A stretch of DNA of 64,000 nucleotides from Orychophragmus violaceus (GCA_030180135.1 CM058237.1:36167126-36231125), one strand, 5' to 3'. Numbered from the stretch's first letter, positions 41,432 to 53,481 are shown. Program-made: numbers and translations. The notes: generated from the sequence alone by a model not told the origin.

Positions 41432-42587
41432 TGATAGGTGTAAAGTTGTAATCCTATATACTAACTGCAAGTGCACAGTGATGTAGTTGTAGTACTTAGG
41501 GTATCGAATCCACAGGGACTCCGGTCAATGATAGATTTAGAACAGAAATGATTAAACTAGGAGAAAGCAAAAGTGATTAGAAACTAAAAAGCAATGCAGG
41601 AAAGTAAATCAGTAGCGAGTTTGTGAGCAAGGAAACGAAGGCGTTAAGTCTACGGAGTTCTCAGGAAATCAGGAACATAATCTAATCAATCAATCGGGAT
41701 CTAATTAAGAGCTATTCTAGAACTCAAACACATATATAGAATTAACCAACTGTCGTTGCGAGAATTCTTTAAGTCTAAGTGCAGCAATCCAAATTCCTTT
41801 GCAATTACTAAAAGATTAAACCAGCTTTAATTCCAAGTTCGATATGTTCACAATCTAATTAAACCAAATTCCTTTGCGAGTAATTAAATTGCTCATCTAG
41901 GTTCTTTCTAGCTAATTAACCAACTGTCGTTGTATCAATCAACCTAACATCATAAATCTGGGTAGCTAATTCAGATTAAGCAGTAAGAACAATCCTAGAT
42001 GAAGAACTAACATATATGAATCCCTACAGATTTATTAACCTATAATTCCATGAAATCCCTAATGAGAATCCCTAAACCTAATAAGGTAATCTACTCAGAC
42101 ATGTTCATCGAAACAGAAGACATCATGAATAGAAAACCAAATATTATAAAATCAAATAAAGAATTGAGGTTCAAAATCCTCTCTCTTTCAAAAGTAGGAT
42201 CAGCCCCTAACTCTCTATGAAATTAGAATAAAGCGTAAGTAAAGCGTAGCCTAAACAAGTGGCTAAAAACCCTAATATATAGTCTAAAACACGTCTGGGG
42301 GCCTTTTTGCAAGTCTGGGAAGTTTCTCGGCAAAAACTGTAATTTTTCTAAAATGCAGATTTTTGGGCGCAGAACTGCAACGACCGTTGCAAGGCGAAAA
42401 CGCAGCCAGTGAACTCTGTGAAGTCTCTAAATAGTGCAGAATTGCTTCAAATGCTCCCAAAACGTCCAATTAGGCTCCAAATGTCATTAAACCTGTAAAA
42501 CACCTGAAAAGACTCCAAAACATAATAAAAGACTTGATAAATAAGACATATACCATGGCTAAAATCTCTAAAATCTATGGTATATCA
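41432..42587 (-). repeat. Gypsy LTR-2, full length, shared by two internal regions
   Basis: 1156 bp, TGATAGG...TATATCA. It has a PBS on its left side and a polypurine tract (minus of ACTCCCCCACACTTA, 42588-42602) on its right. It therefore acts as the 5' LTR for copy 1 and the 3' LTR for copy 2. Confidence 0.9.
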
Positions 42588-43901
42588 ACTCCCCCACACT
42601 TAGCTCTTGCTTGCCCTCAAGCAAGTAAAGAACCAAAGCATGGTGAAGAGGTTTGAAAACTTTCAGAAACTCTTTTCATCCTAGAAGAAACAACACTCAG
42701 ATTCTCCTTAGTAAGCCACTGAAAGAATCACCTGCAAGATATCAAGACCAACATGTACTTCCCCCACACTTAGCAACTGTCCTAAGTAAACTCCACAATC
42801 ACATTCACGCATTAAAATTCAAGCTACTGACTTTTGCAAGTATTTAAGTGCGGTGTCACCTAAGGAGTATCGATCAAAGGGCACATGGACTCTTACCTTG
42901 TCAGCTCTAGACCACCATACTATCTTTCTCTGGTCCCTTTCTTCTCTTTTCCCTTCTTTAACAACTGATTTTTCCCCACTGGGTATCATTTTAATTTTTT
43001 TTATCAGTGTTCTTCCCGTTTTGGGGTGTACTTTGGACACATTCCATGGATCGCACAAGAGGTAATAGTGTTTGCTACTACTCCCGTGACCACTTCGGAG
43101 TTACTAACTCATCCTCAGTTTATTATTATTATTTTTTTTTTTACTTTATGGAAGGGAGAAGAGAATCAAATAGGACAGGTTTACAGGCTGTGTCAGAACT
43201 AACAAAGAAATCCGACATAAGGTATACCAAGCCCTTAGGTGAGAAAATTAAGTCAGTATTAAGGTGAAGTCAGTAAAAGGATCCTCTGATACCTGAAGTG
43301 ATGTGGGTGTCCTCAGTAGGTTGGTCCGTGTTGGGTTTTCTAATAGTCATAGATAGATCCTGCAACTTCATCCCAATGGTTACTTAAGTTCCTGCAAGAT
43401 GTTGTTAACTTCTCAAAAAATCACTGTTTCTTACTTAAACTGGTTTTGACTCAATAAAACAAAATTTTTGAAAAACAGGATTGACTCTAAGAAAACAAAA
43501 GCGTGCGTCAGTAGCTTCCTCCCCCACACTTAAACTACACTGTCCCCAGTGTAATCAAGCGTGAGCTCGGGGAAAACAAGTAATCAAATTGAAAAGAGTC
43601 TAAAAAAGCCAGAGTTATGTACCTCTCGTCGCACTGTGTCGATCGATGCTCAGGACTGTAACGATCGACACAAGGCGCATTTGCTCGATTCATTTGTTTA
43701 ATCGCACTGTGTCGATCGACACACATGTTGTGTCGATCGATGCTAGGCGATTTTTGACTGTTCTCTCGGCTGAAAACACTAAAACGAAAAATTAAAATCT
43801 GAAAAATGAAAAATAAGAACGAAAACTGACTATATAGTGGGTTGCCTCCCACTCAGTGCTTGTTTTTAGTCATTAGCTTGACTATAGGATATAGATTAGA
43901 C
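42588..43901 (-). other. Gypsy internal copy 2, 3' non-coding region
   Basis: Contains the polypurine tract beside LTR-2 and two further CCCCCACACTTA tracts (about 42762-42773 and 43521-43532). The TCGATCGA cluster is at 43636-43746. I see no gene. Confidence 0.6.
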
Positions 43902-45320
43902 TCATGGCGGTTTCAATAGAGACTTTGAATGTCTCTGTGAATATCTCTTCATCCAAGGTGGCGTATAAGCATCCGGATCATGAGATTTTCCAAGGAACAA
44001 AGGAGTAGAATCAGGGCAGGAGCGAAGCTTGGGTGGGATTCTGCATTTTCCTGCATTCAAACTTGATGGATTAGAAGGTTTAATTTTAGAAGCTTTATGC
44101 CTTACCTTTGGCGGAAATGAGATGTCTGGAGCTTTCTGCTTATGAGCAGTTGCAGGCAGTGAAGATGTTAGAGCAAGTTCAAGAGGAACCGCCATCTTCT
44201 TCTCTCCAATTGGAACCTCTGGTTCCACCTCAACACTGAAGCTATGTCCATCAATGGTGCCTCTCTGCAGCTTATCCATCCTAAACCTCAATGTCTCATC
44301 TCCCAGTTGGAGGTCAATCAATCCATGTCGCACATTAATCTCAGCTCCATCAGTAGCTAAGAATGATCTTCAAGTAGCAGAGGATCATCAGGTTCAATCT
44401 CATACTTCAGCACCACAAAATCTGTTGGAATCAAGTAGTTTCCAACTCTGACAGGAATATCCTCAAGAACTCCTTCCGGATATCGCTTTGAACGATCAGC
44501 TAGGATAAGAGAGATCCTAGTAGGCTGGAATTCAATCTTTCCCAATCTCACAGCAAATGAGTACGGCATTAGACTCACACAAGATCCTAAGTCACATAGA
44601 GAACGCTTAAATCTGTCCTTAAAGATAGAACATTTTAGCACAAAGGCTCCTGGATCTGGAAGCTTCTCTGTAATCTCAATCAGCTTCTTTTCCATCACTT
44701 TCATGCAGTTATCCACTTCCAGCTTCTGTTTAGACGGTTTAGGAACCTTAGGATATGGCACAGGGGGCTTATAGACTCGTTCTGGGACTCTTGCAGGTTT
44801 CTGGTCTCGTCTACGATCTGTATCAATCGATGCATAGGTTGTGTGAATTGACACAAGGCGATTTTTTCTCAATTTTATCAGACGGATCGGGATTGCATCG
44901 ATCGATATCAAGTGTGTGTCGATCGATGCATGTCTCTGACAGACAATATTCATCCAGAAAATCCGAGATTATGCTCTCTTCTTCTCCTAGCAACTCAATC
45001 TCATCTCTTAAGGTCACAACATTGATGTACAGCCTCTATTCAGCTTTCCCAGCTTCATTATGCCTTTGTATTGCTCCAGATGTTTGTTGAACTCGGACAT
45101 CTAGCTTCTTCACATGTGTGCTCAAAGATTCAAACTTTCCATTCAGATTTTCATGCATAGTATCCAGTTTCCTGTCGAAGTCTACAACAGTCTTATACTG
45201 ATCCTCTAGCAACTGCTCCATCATGGATTCCATCTTGCTCTTATAAGCAATAGCAGCAGGAGGTGTCCGATAAAAAGATGATCCATAGGTTCTCTGATAA
45301 GAATTACCTTGCTGATAACC
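43902..45320 (-). pseudogene. Gag C-terminus/retropepsin ORF of gypsy internal copy 2, frameshifted
   Basis: Second copy of the ORF at 39569-41263. The protease part is in two frames (44953-44357 and 44333-43902) because one C is missing near 44371 compared with copy 1. A further frame change lies at about 44866, where copy 1 has its stop. The upstream part breaks off at 45320 (ACCTTGCTGATAACC) and is fused directly to the PBS edge of the next LTR through shared CCAAA, so the rest of gag is deleted. Non-functional. Confidence 0.75.
44820..44932. repeat. TCGATCGA cluster inside the gag-protease frame (copy 2)
   Basis: Counterpart of 40463-40575. Some cores are decayed (TCAATCGATGC, GAATTGACACA) while the right-hand pair keeps TCGATCGA. 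Confidence 0.8.
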
Positions 45321-45327
45321 AAAAACT

Positions 45328-46528
45328 TGATAGGCTCAGAGTTTTAATCCCTATACTAAACTGCAAGTGAACAGCAATGTCAAAGTAGTATATAGGGTTA
45401 TCGAATCCACAGGGACACTTGGTCTCAATAGATCAGAACAGTAGAGACTAATACTAGAAATAAGCAATGTGATTGAATTAAAAGCGGTGCGAGAAAGTAA
45501 ATCAGTAGCAGAGATTAACGGTTGTGGAAACAAGTAATTAAAAGCGTCAAGCCTAGGGTATTCTCAGGAAATCAGACAAGCAGACAGTTCATTCAGCAAG
45601 GATCTAATTAAGCACAGTTCTAGAACTCAAAACACAGATATAGAATTAACCAAATTCCTTTGCGATAATTCTCTAAGTCTAAGTGCAGCAAACCAAACTT
45701 TCGTTTGCGAGAACTAACAGATTAAACTAGCATTAATCCCAAGTTTGATATGTTCACAATTATCCTAAACCAAACTTCCGTTTGCGCAAAGTTTAATTGC
45801 CCAATTTAATTAGTTCAGATTCCTAAACCCCACTTCCGTGACGTATTTAGCAACCTAAGATCTAGATTCTAATTGATCAGGTTAGAACTAGCTTTAAGCA
45901 CAATTAGATTGAAGAACAGATATAGTTTGAATCCTTAACTGAATTTGAACAAGTCTAGCAAGTCATGAAATCCTATGTGAGAAACCCTAAACCTAACTAG
46001 GAATCTACTCAGACATAGATAATGAAAACATAATCATAGAATGAATAAATTGCATAAAAGAATAATGGTAAAAGGGGTTCGAAATCTTCTCCAAATACAG
46101 ATGAAGTAATAGGTTCATATCAGCCCCAAAAGCTCTAAAAATCCTCTGCTCTTAATTATGAAAGCGTAAGTAAAATAAACACCAAAATCTTCTATATATA
46201 GGCCTAATCTCGGCTGGGGCTTCTGTGTAAATACTGGAACTATCTTGGGCTTCTTTGCAAATCTTTATACCTTCATTAAACCGACGCGTACGGCCCATCT
46301 CGCTAGTGTGTCGACCGATGCACAAGGTGTGTCGGTCGATGCATGATCAATAAATCGGACAGTGAGTTAAGCTCTCGGCCAAAACGTCCCAAAAGTCCCA
46401 AAATGCTCCAAATATCTCCAATTAGCTCCAAACCCGATTAAACCTGTAAAAGACTCTAAACAAAGACAAAAGACACTAAAAACACATCTATACCATGGTC
46501 TAAAATGGGTAAAAACCATGATATATCA
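45328..46528 (-). repeat. Gypsy LTR-3, divergent subfamily
   Basis: 1201 bp with the same ends (TGATAGG...TATATCA) but clearly diverged from LTR-2. Contains a GTGTCGACCGATGCAC/GTGTCGGTCGATGCA pair at about 46307-46344. A clipped PBS edge (CCAAAAACT) abuts its left side. Confidence 0.8.
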
Positions 46529-46732
46529 CCGTTGCAAGGCGAAAACACAGCCAGTGAACTCTGTGAAGTCTCTAAATAGTGCAAAATTGCTCCAAATACT
46601 CCCAAAACGTCCAATTAGGCTCCAAATGTCATTAAACCTGTAAAACACCTGAAAAGACTCCAAAACATAATAAAAGACTCGATAAATAAGACATATACCA
46701 TGGCTAAAACCCCTAAAATCCATGTAATATTA
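46529..46732 (-). repeat. Gypsy LTR-4, 204-bp terminal piece
   Basis: Matches 42384-42587, the last 204 bp of LTR-2. It abuts the copia RNase H and the ATCCT TSD, so it is the outer edge of the original insertion. The junction with LTR-3 shows no TSD. Confidence 0.75.
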
Positions 46733-46737
46733 ATCCT

Positions 46738-47944
46738 CCACTCGTGCTCTTCCTGTCTTCCATACTCTCTGCACAATCTGCATCACAGTAACTAACCAAG
46801 TGCTTGTTGGAGCCTTTTGAATACCAAATTCCTAGGTTGACAGTTCCCTTGACATACTTGATGATCCTCTTGACTGCCTCCATATGAGATAGTTTCGGTT
46901 TTGTTTGGTACCTTGCACGATTTCTACGCTTAAACACAGATTTGGTCTGCTGGCAGTCAGATACAGTAAGCTACCAATCATACCACAATACAGTTTGACA
47001 TCCACATTAGTTCCATCATCATCTCTTGACAGTTTTGTTGTAGTGCTCATCGGAGTCTTAGCCTCTTTGCATTGATCCAACTTGAAACGGTTCAACAAAT
47101 TTTTAGCATAATTGCTCTGAGAGATGAATATTGATCCGATCATCTTCAATTTGACTGATCTGCAGCTCCAGGAAGTACTTCAATTCTCCTGCCATACTCA
47201 TTTAAAATATTGAGCCATGTTCTGTACGAAGTTATCAACCAGAGCTTGAGAGGTTCCCCCAAAAACGATAACATCAACATATATCTGCACGATAATGATC
47301 TCATCCAAGTGTTGCAGCACAAAGAGTGTCTTGTCCTAACTCCCCCACACATATCCTTTTTCCAGAAGGAAGCTTGTGAGCTTTTCATACCATGCTCTAG
47401 GTGCCTGCTTCAGGCCATATAATGCTTTCTTAAGCTTGTACACATACTCTGGATTGATTGAGTCTTCGAATCCTTTAGGTTTTTATACATGCACTTCTTC
47501 TTGTAGAAACCCATTCAAGAATGCACTCTTCACATCCATCTGATAAACTGTAAAGTTCATTATGCATGCCATTCCAAGAAACAACCTGATTGACTCAAGA
47601 CGTGCTACATGGGAAAAAGTCTTTTCAAAGTCTATCCCTTTAAACTGAGAGCATCCTTTAGCAACAAGACGAGCCTTATTCCGTATTACCACACCATTCT
47701 CATCAATATTATTTTTGAAGATCCACTTAGTTCCCACAATATTCACTCCTTCTGGGCATGGTACAAGTTCCCATACATCATTTTGGACAAACTGCTCCAA
47801 CTCTTGTTCTGTTGCTACAATCCAAAACTCATCGTCCAAGGCATGAACATGTGTTTTTGGCTCAATGACTGAGACAAAACACGCAAAGCAAACCATCTCT
47901 CTGAAGTTTAGACGAACCTTTATAGTTATTTGTCCATCATTCAA
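46738..47944 (-). pseudogene. Reverse transcriptase/RNase H part of the outer Sirevirus-like copia
   Basis: On minus: VGTKWIFKNNIDENG, KARLVAKGCSQ and YQMDVKSAFLNGFLQEEVHV (47944-47483) in one frame; the palm and thumb in others (47388-46832); SYCDADCAESMEDRKSTSGG at the right end of the gypsy array. The catalytic YVDD box reads YVDV (about 47284-47271), so the second aspartate is lost. Several frameshifts and stops. It continues into the RNase H piece at 38278. Confidence 0.85.
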
Positions 47945-48134
47945 ATCTCCTAGGACACCAAAGAGAGGATGATTTCGTTGTTATCTGTTGAGTTTTCCCT
48001 TTTCTTGTGATTTTTGTTCATCTGGTGGACTTGCCTCTGCGACTTCTTCTTGATTAGCATGTTCTGAGTCATTGTCAGACGTTGTACCAGCTCACTTCAT
48101 AGGAAAATGATCATCAAATACTACGTTCACAGAT

Positions 48135-48888
48135 TCAAATCGACCAAGATCTCGTGTTGTACACTCTGAAGTTTTTACCAGTCCCTGAGTAGCCTAGGAA
48201 AATACCTTCATCACTTTGTGAATCAAACTTCCCTAGGTGATTTTTGTCATTTAGAATGTAGCACTTTCCTTCAAAGACATGGAAGTAGCTCAGGTTCAGA
48301 GTTTTCCGTTTCCATAGTTCGTATGGTGTTTTGGTTGTTCCCTTCCTCACATATACACGATTTATTATGTAGTTGTGTTCACTGCTTTAGCCCAAAATCT
48401 CACTGGTACATCATTTTTGTGTATCATGGCTCGAGCCATTTCTTGAAGAGTGTGATTCTTCCGTTCAACCACCCATTATGTTGTGGTGTTCTTGGTGCTG
48501 AAAACTGATGAGCAATCCCATGATTCTCGCAGAACACCTTCATGATTTTATTTTGGAATTCACCATCATGATCACTTATGATCCGTTTGATCCCTCTTTT
48601 ATCATTGATCAACTGAAGTGCCCAGATGCGAAAGCTGTCACTTGTGTCAGACTTATCACGTACGAACCTTACCCATGTGTATTTTGTATAGTCATCCATT
48701 AATACAAACATATAACACTTACCAACCAAGCTTTCAACTTGCATTGGTCCCATGAATCCATGTGTACCAAATCCAGCCTTTTTTGATTGAATGTCTGGTA
48801 CTTTCTTGTGTTTGACTTTAACTTGCTTGCCTTTGTTACAAGCTCCACACACCATTTTGTCACCTCCTTTGAATTGTGGGTCTTTCAC
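48135..48888 (-). pseudogene. Integrase part of the outer Sirevirus-like copia
   Basis: On minus, 48888-48424 holds the end of the GAG-pre-integrase finger (CGACNKGKQ) and the integrase core with DDYTKYTWVRF, SDHDGEFQN and TPQHNGWLNGR, where the usual catalytic Glu region (GVVERKNR) is altered. 48350-48135 continues with KTPYELWK and GYS. Frames are broken at about 48424 and after 48135. Confidence 0.8.
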
Positions 48889-49227
48889 AACATCTCATTC
48901 TTGACTAGAATTGTTAGATTTATTTCATTCATGTGACCAAGATGTTGATATCATATGTGCACGTCATCTTTCGCACTGAGACATTTAGTGTCATTCTGTC
49001 ACATATAACAATTGTTTCCAAACCTTTTCCCTTGCAATATGATGTCACCAGTCTCATCTACTGCCTTTCAATCATAACTCGTGAAGCATACCATCAATCT
49101 TTCATCACATAGCTGACTCACACTGATCATATTTACTTTGAGCCCTTTTATCAGATAGACGTTCATTAGCTTAGGTAGGTCTGAGTCACACGTCTTACTC
49201 TTACCATGAATTTCTCATTGTCCTCCA

Positions 49228-49605
49228 CAGTGGCGAAGCTGAGCAAAGACATTTAAGACATTTGTCTAGGGCCCCCATTTTTTAAAGGACTATGTTTGCT
49301 GTTATAGTAGAGATAAAGACAACTTGATAAGCTCAAAGCAGAGCACAACCAACTTAAAAACAAAGCTGAATGGAATATGATTAAAAAAGCTTGATTAATG
49401 GTTTTGTGGGAAAAAATGCAAAAAGAACAAATTTTATGAATCAGTAGTTTTATAATCAGTTTTTTTTTTTTGTTTATAAGTTATTTTCATGTTACTTTAG
49501 ATATTTAAAATCATTTGAATTTAAAAAAAGAAAGATTATTACGTCTTTACAATGAAGACCCCCGTTTTTTCGCCTATAGTATTCGGTACGTCAGCTCCGC
49601 CCCTG
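49228..49605. mobile_element. Non-autonomous hAT element (MITE), 378 bp
   Basis: Terminal inverted repeats CAGTGGCGAAGCTGA and CAGGGGCGGAGCTGA (reverse complement of the right end). A perfect 8-bp TSD GTCCTCCA (49220-49227 and 49606-49613) is the hAT signature. The inside is AT-rich and non-coding. It is inserted in the outer copia between its protease and integrase regions. Confidence 0.9.
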
Positions 49606-49655
49606 GTCCTCCATCACAAAATGTAACCTTTCCTTATTTGATGGTTTTAACATCC

Positions 49656-50960
49656 TCAAGATGACTCCTTATGCCTGTCATATGCCATGTGAGCAACCAC
49701 TATCAAAATACCAAAGACTGGTGTCGTCTTGTTCATCAGCCACGAATGCCATACTACACCAGACATTATGCACTGTAGCACTGCCTGTACGACTGAATTT
49801 CTCATGCTGATACAAGTCTGTCTTTCTGATCCAGATCTGATACTTATCCCTATTCCAGTTGAATCTTCCAAACTTTCTGAGTTTTCTTATTCTCTCATGG
49901 AATCTACAGCAGCGTGCCTTGTAATGACCATACTTCCCACAATAGTAACAGCCGATTTGTGTTGTGTCAGTCACATTATGTGTCAATGTTGTTGCACTTA
50001 CTGGAATAAACATCATTTTTCCTGAGCTCGTTGAGGTTCTTCCAGTATATCTCAATCCTGACTTTAAGTTCTCAGTCCTTCCATAGCTCAAGATTTTATC
50101 CAGCTGCTTGGTTCTAGCGAACATGTGAATTTTGCGACGATGTTGATCAAGCTCAGAGTAAAGTTGCTTAGTTACTCTATTTTCTGCTTTCAGCATGTGT
50201 TCCAACTCTTCTGCTTTCTTGGCTAATGTCAACTTTTCCCTTATTAAAATGACACTTTCTTGGCTGAGTTTCTTTTCAGTCCTCAGTTCTTCTTGGAGTG
50301 ACTCAACTCGTGCTTCAAGTCTTTGTTTCATCTGTATCAATGCCATATTTTCTAACCCGATTTTGATCAGTGCATCTCATACTTCTTTTTAGTTGTTGGC
50401 TAGATCTGCTTCTGGTTCTGATTCTAATTCATATCCTTCTTTTCCAAGTTCAGTAATCCCAAAAAGCCACAAAGTTGTTTACTTCTTCTTCATCTTTTAC
50501 ATTCTCGGATTCATCATCGTTCACTCCCATCATTGATTTTTTCTTGTCTTTGTTTCTGATCATTAACACACTCCATATGATTATGTTCAGTTTTGAAGTG
50601 ACTGAATCCTTTGCATTCATGGCACTGCATTACTGCTTTCTTAGTTGCCTTGTCACTGTCAGAGAACTTCCTGTTGAACTTATTAGAGCTTTTTCCTTTC
50701 TCTACCCTTATTAGAGCACGATCAAATCTTCGAACAATAAGACTAACAAGATCATCTTCATTTGGCTCCTGACTTTTCTTTGCATATGACCCAAACGCTA
50801 TGCTCTTAGGTTTCTTAACTCCATCAATTTCCAGTTCGTGAACTTGTAGCATTCCCACAAGCTCGTCAAAGTTCATGCTATCTGTATTGGCGATACACTT
50901 AGAGCTGCTTTGTACGCCATATACCTTGGAAGTAGACACCTTAGGAACTTTTTAACCAAC
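49656..50960 (-). pseudogene. Gag-protease part of the outer Sirevirus-like copia
   Basis: On minus: gag core (50939-50514) with NFDELVGMLQVHELE and a CHECKGFSHFKTEH knuckle; then a long heptad-rich coiled coil (50346-50130); a second knuckle CYYCGKYGHYKARC; and the retropepsin FDSGCS near 49690. This two-knuckle, coiled-coil Gag is typical of Sirevirus-type copia elements. The frames are separated by stops. Just upstream a KLVKKFL stretch in a shifted frame marks the rest of Gag, cut off at the gypsy array 2 junction. Confidence 0.75.
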
Positions 50961-50978
50961 TTTAGAGCTGCTTTGTAC
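50899..50978. repeat. 17-bp duplication at the copia/gypsy array 2 junction
   Basis: TTAGAGCTGCTTTGTAC occurs at 50899-50915, within gag, and again at 50962-50978, immediately before gypsy sequence. The second copy replaces the expected gag continuation, so it looks like filler copied from the nearby template. Confidence 0.65.
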
Positions 50979-50985
50979 AATCTAT

Positions 50986-51002
50986 CCCCGGCAACGACGC
51001 CA
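50986..51002 (-). other. Degenerate tRNA-Asp-type PBS
   Basis: CCCCGGCAACGACGCCA, one base off the site at 41409. It lies left of the LTR at 51009, so that LTR once also served a second internal region that is now deleted. Confidence 0.7.
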
Positions 51003-51008
51003 AAAACT

Positions 51009-52177
51009 TGATAGGTCTAGTTTTAATCCTATTCTACTGCAAGTGCACAGTTATGCAATCGTAGTATAAAAGGTACCGAATCCCACAGAGACTCTAGACT
51101 CTTGCGATAGATTGTATAATTTCAGGTTAAGCTAGGTGAAACGGTAGAAAGCAATAAATCAGACAGCAGAAAGTAAATCAAGGGAGTTTGTAAATCAGAA
51201 GGCGAAGGTGTCAAGTCTAGGGAGTTCTCAGGAAATCGGGAACACATGCAATAAATCAATCGGGATCTAATTAGGAACTGTTCTAGAACTAGAATCACAA
51301 AAGTATAAGAAACCAAATTTCGTTGTGAATCCTATCTATGTCTAACAACCTAGCAAGCCAACTTTCGTTGCGAATTCTAGAGTTCTAAACAAGCATTAAT
51401 CGCAAGTTCTTTCGTTCACATTTCCTCTAAACCAAATTTCTTTGCGAGTAGATCAAATTGCTCATCTAGGTTCTTTCTAGTTAATCAACTAACTGTCATT
51501 GTGGAAATCAACCTAACATCAATAATCTAAGTGGCCAGTTAAGATCAAGCATTAAGAACAACCCTAGATAAAGAACTAACAGATATGAATCCCTACAGAT
51601 TGATCAACCTATAATTCCATGAAATCCCCTGTGAGAATCCCTAAACCTAACAGGTAAACTACTCAGACATGATCATCGAAACAGAAGACATCATGAATAG
51701 AAAACCAAATAGCATATAATAGAATAAAGAACTAGGGTTCAAAATCCTCTCTCTTTCAAGAACAAGATCAACCCCCAACTCTCTCTGAATGTAAAATAAT
51801 GTGTAGCATAAACAATGGCATAAAACCCTAATATATAAGTCTAAACACGTTTTTGGGCCTTTTTGCAAGTCTGGGAAGTTTCTTGGCAAAAACTGTAATT
51901 TCTCCAAAATGAAGATTTTTTTGCGTAGAACCCTGGAATCACCTTGCGTCGACCACTGCACAGACTGCATCGATCGTTCCAAGGTGATTTCGCAGCCAGT
52001 GAACTCTGTGAGATCTCTAAACAGTGCAGAATTAACCCAAATGCTTCCAAAACGTCCAATTTGACTCCAAATGTCCTTGAACCTGTAAAACATCTGAAAA
52101 GACTCCAAAACATAATAAAAGACTCGATAAATAAGACATATACCATGGCTAAAATCCCTAAAATCCATGGTATATCA
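51009..52177 (-). repeat. Gypsy array 2, LTR-5
   Basis: 1169 bp, TGATAGG...TATATCA, followed on the right by the polypurine complement ACTCCCCCACACTTAG. Contains a degraded TCGACCACTGCAC/GCATCGATCGTTCC motif pair at about 51948-51982. Confidence 0.85.
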
Positions 52178-52853
52178 ACTCCCCCACACTTAGCTTTTGC
52201 TTTCCCTCAAGCAAACAGAAGACCAAGATCAGGAGAAGAAGTTTGAAAACTTCAGAAACTCGTTTCATCGTAGAAGCACCACACTCAGATTCGCCTTAGT
52301 AAGTCACATGAAAATGAACATGCAAACATCAAGACCAACATGTACTTCCCCCACACTTAGAAACTGTCCTGAGTAAACTCCACAATCACATTCTGAGCAT
52401 CCAAATTCACCATACTGACTTCTATAGGCTGTTAAGTGCGGTCTCACCTATGGGGTATCGATCAAAGAACACATGGATTCTTACTCTGTTAGCATCTGAC
52501 CACTCAACTGTTTCTTCTGGTTCCTTTCTTCTCTTTTCCCTTCCTTAGCACTGATTTTTCCCCACTGGGTATCATTTTATTTTTTTCTATCAGTGCTCTT
52601 CCCTTACTGGGGCATACTTTGGACATGTTTCCATGGATGCACAGGAGGTAATAGGGGTCTCTACCACTCCCGCGACCACTTCGAAGCTACTAGATTATCC
52701 TCAGTTTATCTCTTTTTTTTTACTTTCAAAGAAGGAGAGAAGGGAACCATAATCAGACAGGTTTACAAGCTGTGCCAGAACCAACAGAGGAATCCGACTC
52801 AAAGTATACCAAGCCCATAGGAGCGAAAATTAAGTCAAGTTAAAGGTGAATTC
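52178..52853 (-). other. Gypsy array 2 internal 3' region, left of Copia-C
   Basis: Non-coding and similar to 42588-43263. Includes two CCCCCACACTTA tracts (about 52182 and 52350). No gene seen. Confidence 0.6.
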
Positions 52854-53481
52854 TGTTGGATTGTTTAGACTCTTGGTTCAATTCTCAGATTAGTTGAACC
52901 TACTAAACATGCATTAGATCTAGGTGTTCTTATTTAGAAACATATGATCTCACCTTTTACCTGTTTGTTTGCAGCGGAATTGATGAACAGGTCAATGATC
53001 AGGGAGATACACCGAGAGATGGATCCTCCAAAGGCTCACACACGCAATCACCGGAAATTGGCTGCTAGACCACAAGGAGAGAGGCGCCAGAAAGAGAGGA
53101 GAATCGCGGCTGGGTTAGGGTTAGAGAGAAGGAGACTTTGGCTTTTAGTCATTAAAAGCCTTCTCCTTCCCATATGGGCTTTTGGGCCCAATCTGATTAA
53201 ATTCCATTTAATCAGACCCATTATTCATTCTCTCTTAGTACGACAAATGCCTAGCACTTTTGTCGTACTTCTGCTATGCCGTTCCAACATTATTTCCTGC
53301 TAGCTTAAGCGTGTGACCCATATGGGATCATACAATAAAGGCAATAAGTCCAAGACTTATAGATCATGAGCGGACTCTAGCAAGCCATCATGACCCCCAG
53401 CATTGTATGACTTATGTCTGATCACTGACATACTCTTACGTTATAGAGACAGTACAGAGATTGCTGGACACAATTCCAACA
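52854..53481 (-). repeat. Copia-C 3' LTR
   Basis: Starts TGTTGGATTG and ends ATTCCAACA on plus. It lacks the TCGATCGA pair found in the LTRs of the other copia copies. It keeps AAACAG/GTAAAAGG on minus. Confidence 0.92.

Larger units (their letters stand above)
38284..46732 (-). mobile_element. Gypsy array 1: LTR-internal-LTR-internal-LTR complex (Athila-like, non-autonomous)
   Basis: The complex interrupts the copia RNase H between STSGG and CFFLGN and is bounded by a 5-bp TSD ATCCT (38279-38283 and 46733-46737). On plus it holds a truncated LTR (38284-38593), internal copy 1 (38635-41431), a full LTR (41432-42587), internal copy 2 (42588-45327), a divergent LTR (45328-46528) and a 204-bp LTR piece (46529-46732). 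Each internal copy encodes only a Gag C-terminal part and a retropepsin-like domain. No reverse transcriptase or integrase is present. A tRNA-Asp type PBS and G-rich polypurine tracts place it on minus and suggest Athila/Tat ancestry. Confidence 0.8.

Noticed and set aside
49228..49605. Captured host sequence within the copia
   Set aside because: Inverted ends and an 8-bp TSD show a hAT MITE instead.
52944..53303. 119-aa frame, identical at 60063-60422
   Set aside because: Antisense of the Copia-C LTR; duplicated with the LTR.
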